The notes beneath the pieces are model-generated. The model did not search any database, had not been told where the DNA came from, and worked only from the letters and a program-made list of their open reading frames with translations. A DNA stretch of 7,808 nt from Bacteroidetes bacterium UBA1952 (GTDB lineage Bacteria > Bacteroidota > Bacteroidia > Chitinophagales > Chitinophagaceae): assembly GCA_002336725.1 (NCBI GenBank), contig DDEO01000042.1, positions 1 to 7,808 of the forward strand. Direction: 5' to 3'. The translations under genes and the position numbers were made by a program. Below, one piece after another: positions 6,448-7,808 of the stretch (position 1 is the first letter of the stretch; the number at the start of each line of letters is the position of its first letter).

Positions 6448-6963
6448 CTACTTTAAAAACAGCTTCATACTGTCGAGCGGCGTGGTGGTGGTGAAGGTGT
6501 GGGCCAGCCGTCCGCGACTGTTATAGACATTCATCTGCGGCAGCACCTGATATTCATACAGAAAATAAATCAGGTTGCTTTGATCGGTTCCTATGTTCCG
6601 GAAGAGCGGCGATTTGGGGAGGGCTGCGCGGGAAAGGAAGGCTTTCATGTGCGACCTTTGGCGCTCCTCGGCCACGAATACAAACTGCGCATTTTTGAAC
6701 TCCGCCTCGCGGGCCTTGAGGGTATCTATCACCTTCTCACAATGATCGCAGGTAGGCGAGAAGATAAAGAAAACCGTAGGCACGCCGGCTTTGAGTTGCG
6801 CGTTGGAAACAGTGCTGCCATCCATGCGTTTGATGAGGAAGGGCGGAATGGCCGCGCCTTTCTTTTTATAGTTGGGCTGTTGGGGCGCTTGCTGTGCCTG
6901 CGCATTCAGGGCGAAGGCAGGCAGCAGGAGCAGGAGCAAGAAGAGAAGGCGGCGCATGGACAT
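6448..6963 (-). CDS. Exported thioredoxin-fold protein with CDHC motif (TlpA/redoxin-like)
   Basis: A 171-residue protein with a signal peptide: MSMRR followed by a run of Leu (LLFLLLLLLPAFA) and a likely signal peptidase I site near ALNAQAQ. The mature part has a thioredoxin-like fold: IPPFLIKRMDGSTVSNAQL (the usual redoxin entry strand), VPTVFFIFSPTCDHCEKVID with the active-site pair C72 and C75, and YEYQVLPQMNVYN, whose Pro142 is the expected cis-proline. It should act in the periplasm as a thiol-disulfide oxidoreductase or a related protein; the substrate is unknown. The usual Trp before the first Cys is replaced by Thr, common in Bacteroidota TlpA-like proteins. ATG 6963 is taken as the start; ATG 6957 is two codons in and equally possible. 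It lies downstream of the NlpC/P60 gene on the same strand, separated by 147 bases with a promoter-like box, so it may be transcribed alone. Confidence 0.85.
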   Translation of the reverse strand: MSMRRLLFLLLLLLPAFALNAQAQQAPQQPNYKKKGAAIPPFLIKRMDGSTVSNAQLKAGVPTVFFIFSPTCDHCEKVIDTLKAREAEFKNAQFVFVAEERQRSHMKAFLSRAALPKSPLFRNIGTDQSNLIYFLYEYQVLPQMNVYNSRGRLAHTFTTTTPLDSMKLFLK

Positions 6964-6992
6964 AAAAAGGATTGGCTACGAAAGCGGCTGTC

Positions 6993-7000
6993 TAAAGTTA
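6993..7000 (-). promoter_or_regulatory. Possible -7 box TAACTTTA for the thioredoxin-like gene
   Basis: Minus-strand TAACTTTA differs from TAnnTTTG only at the last base and lies about 30 bases before the ATG at 6963. No -33 element is evident. Weak on its own. Confidence 0.3.
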
Positions 7001-7047
7001 TTGCGAACGAGCTGATTTCCCGCACCGATGGCTTTTTCTACGTCTGA

Positions 7048-7057
7048 TTTCCGGAAA
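7048..7057. repeat. TTTCCGGAAA palindrome between the two envelope genes
   Basis: Ten-base palindrome, followed at 7073-7079 by a half-copy (GCCGGAA). The right end of the palindrome also pairs with GCTTTTTC at 7031-7038 (8 bp, 15-base loop). It lies in the 147-base gap between the NlpC/P60 stop and the thioredoxin-like start. No strong terminator for the NlpC gene is seen; CCCTT/AAGGG around 7084-7101 is the best hairpin and is weak. Confidence 0.6.
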
Positions 7058-7110
7058 AAGCTGCTGCGATTTAGCCGGAAACACCCCTTGCAAAAAAAGG
7101 GAATGCTGCA

Positions 7111-7602
7111 TCACTTCAGCACATCAATCACCTTCAGAAACCGCTTCGAAAAATAACTGTTCGATAGCGAACCTATGACTACCCCACCCATCTTTCCGCT
7201 GCTGCCGGCGTGAATAAATTCAGTGTCCTTCCCGGCGGGTTTGGTGATGATGCCCACATGGCCCACCGGCCCCGAAGCGTTGCTGCCGGTAAAGAGGATT
7301 AAATCGGCCACCCGCGCCCGCTCCAGCGACACTTCTTTGCCCCAGCCATAAAGGGCGCTTGTGGTACGCGGCAATTTCACATCGTGCAGCGCAAATACAT
7401 ACTGCACAAAGCCCGAACAGTCGAAGCCCTTCTCCGGTGTCGTGCCGCCATATCGGTAAGGCGTACCCATAAATTTGACAGCGGTCTGGATAATCTTTTT
7501 TCGTTCTGCCGGGATCGCCGCTCCGCTGGTTGCCTTGCGGCCCGCGTGGCAGGAGGTCAGCAGCAGGCCCGCCGTCAGCACGCCCAGGGAAAGCCTTTTC
7601 AT
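7111..7602 (-). CDS. NlpC/P60 family lipoprotein, probable peptidoglycan endopeptidase (163 residues)
   Basis: Cell-wall cysteine hydrolase that is expected to cut stem-peptide bonds in peptidoglycan. The N-terminus MKRLSLGVLTAGLLLTSC is a lipoprotein signal peptide with the lipidated Cys at residue 18. The NlpC/P60 domain spans about 35-163: MGTPYRYGG, DCSGF with catalytic C62, GHVGI with H115 and FIHAGS with H131 complete the catalytic triad, so it should be active. The family domain is complete, and there is no SH3 or LysM targeting domain. The frame is open further upstream to an ATG at 7704, but the ATG at 7602 is chosen because it places the signal peptide at the N-terminus; the extension would bury it. 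It ends with TGA. Divergent from the tRNA-Leu; same strand as, and upstream of, the thioredoxin-like gene. Confidence 0.92.
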   Translation of the reverse strand: MKRLSLGVLTAGLLLTSCHAGRKATSGAAIPAERKKIIQTAVKFMGTPYRYGGTTPEKGFDCSGFVQYVFALHDVKLPRTTSALYGWGKEVSLERARVADLILFTGSNASGPVGHVGIITKPAGKDTEFIHAGSSGKMGGVVIGSLSNSYFSKRFLKVIDVLK

Positions 7603-7609
7603 TCCGGAA
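7602..7609. repeat. TTCCGGAA palindrome touching the NlpC/P60 start codon
   Basis: Read on the minus strand, AAATTTCCGGAATG places the palindrome immediately before, and overlapping, the ATG of the lipoprotein gene. It therefore occupies the ribosome-binding region, where no Shine-Dalgarno sequence is seen. Confidence 0.55.
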
Positions 7610-7627
7610 ATTTCTGAATTGAGCAGC

Positions 7628-7634
7628 CAAATTA
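7628..7634 (-). promoter_or_regulatory. Possible -7 box TAATTTG for the NlpC/P60 gene
   Basis: Minus-strand TAATTTG is a TAnnTTTG-like element short by one base, about 25 bases before the ATG at 7602. No partner -33 element is seen at normal spacing. It would give a very short leader. Confidence 0.3.
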
Positions 7635-7731
7635 CGGCAATAGCTACGGAACGATTTCGCCGCGCGGGCAAGGTATCCCGATTGTATATCCCCCCGACGG
7701 GCAATATACCGCTCCTTATTTTCCAGCACCG

Positions 7732-7739
7732 TATCTTTG
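7732..7739 (+). promoter_or_regulatory. Bacteroidota-type -7 box TATCTTTG for tRNA-Leu
   Basis: Perfect TAnnTTTG match 24 bases before the first base of the tRNA, identical to the box before the helicase gene. Transcription would begin near 7745, giving a leader of about 20 bases. No good -33 TTTG is seen. Confidence 0.65.
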
Positions 7740-7763
7740 CGGCCCGTTACCAAAATTTCCCTC

Positions 7764-7808
7764 GCGCGTGTGGTGAAATTGGCAGACACGCTAGACTTAG
7801 GATCTAGT
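7764..7808 (+). tRNA. tRNA-Leu (anticodon UAG), 3' part beyond the window
   Basis: Acceptor 5' strand GCGCGTG (7764-7770), T8 and G9, D-arm GTG/CAC around AAATTGGCAGA with the GG pair, then an anticodon arm CTAGA/TCTAG around the loop CTTAGGA. The anticodon is TAG (7798-7800), reading the Leu codon CUA. The AAATTGGCAGAC D-loop is typical of class II tRNA-Leu. The variable arm, T-arm and acceptor 3' strand are cut off by the window edge. It is not an amber suppressor: that would need anticodon CUA. Confidence 0.93.

Noticed and set aside
7603..7704. 34-residue N-terminal extension of the NlpC/P60 protein
   Set aside because: It would place the lipoprotein signal peptide internally; the ATG at 7602 gives a normal lipobox with Cys18.

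Overview
The window looks like chromosomal DNA from a member of the Bacteroidota, probably near the Chitinophagales. The signs are two perfect TAnnTTTG-type -7 promoter boxes (before the helicase and the tRNA), start codons without clear Shine-Dalgarno sequences, a two-lobed M16 peptidase, a PAS-LuxR regulator, a secreted CxxC thioredoxin-like protein and a small DUF3606-like protein. The species cannot be named from the sequence, and the taxonomic placement is an inference.

Layout, left to right. (1) Positions 1-1890 (+) hold the C-terminal two thirds of an M16 zinc-peptidase-family protein whose catalytic N-terminus lies outside the window. It is followed by an array of about 14 heptamer repeats (1894-1993), a strong intrinsic terminator (2016-2047) and a 16-bp inverted repeat built on TTTTCCGGAAA. 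(2) Positions 2196-2885 (-) hold a PAS-LuxR transcription factor broken by an in-frame amber codon inside its DNA-binding helix-turn-helix; the frame then continues as perfect LuxR/GerE sequence to the natural end. (3) Positions 3094-3273 (-) encode a 59-residue DUF3606-like protein with an intrinsic terminator (GAAA loop, T7 tail) downstream. (4) A divergent gap of about 300 bases carries the helicase promoter and a possible 39-codon opposite-strand ORF. (5) Positions 3573-6356 (+) encode a 927-residue protein: a RelE-like N-terminal domain, a full UvrD-type superfamily 1 helicase core, a linker, an ankyrin-like segment and an unassigned C-terminal domain. This is the most unusual gene here. 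(6) Positions 6448-6963 (-) encode an exported thioredoxin-fold protein. (7) Positions 7111-7602 (-) encode an NlpC/P60 lipoprotein hydrolase. (8) Positions 7764-7808 (+) are the 5' half of tRNA-Leu(UAG), cut by the window edge.

The genes do not form one pathway. The minus-strand pair 7602->6448 are both cell-envelope proteins and could be co-expressed, but a 147-bp gap with its own promoter-like box lies between them. The helicase stands alone with its own promoter and is convergent with the thioredoxin-like gene. A recurrent palindrome, TTCCGGAA, lies in most of the intergenic gaps (seven copies between genes, two within genes), so it seems to be a genome-level intergenic element rather than part of any one gene. 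Five of the six complete or 3'-complete gene ends use TAG, so TAG is clearly a working stop here and the amber codon in the LuxR gene is best read as a real disruption.
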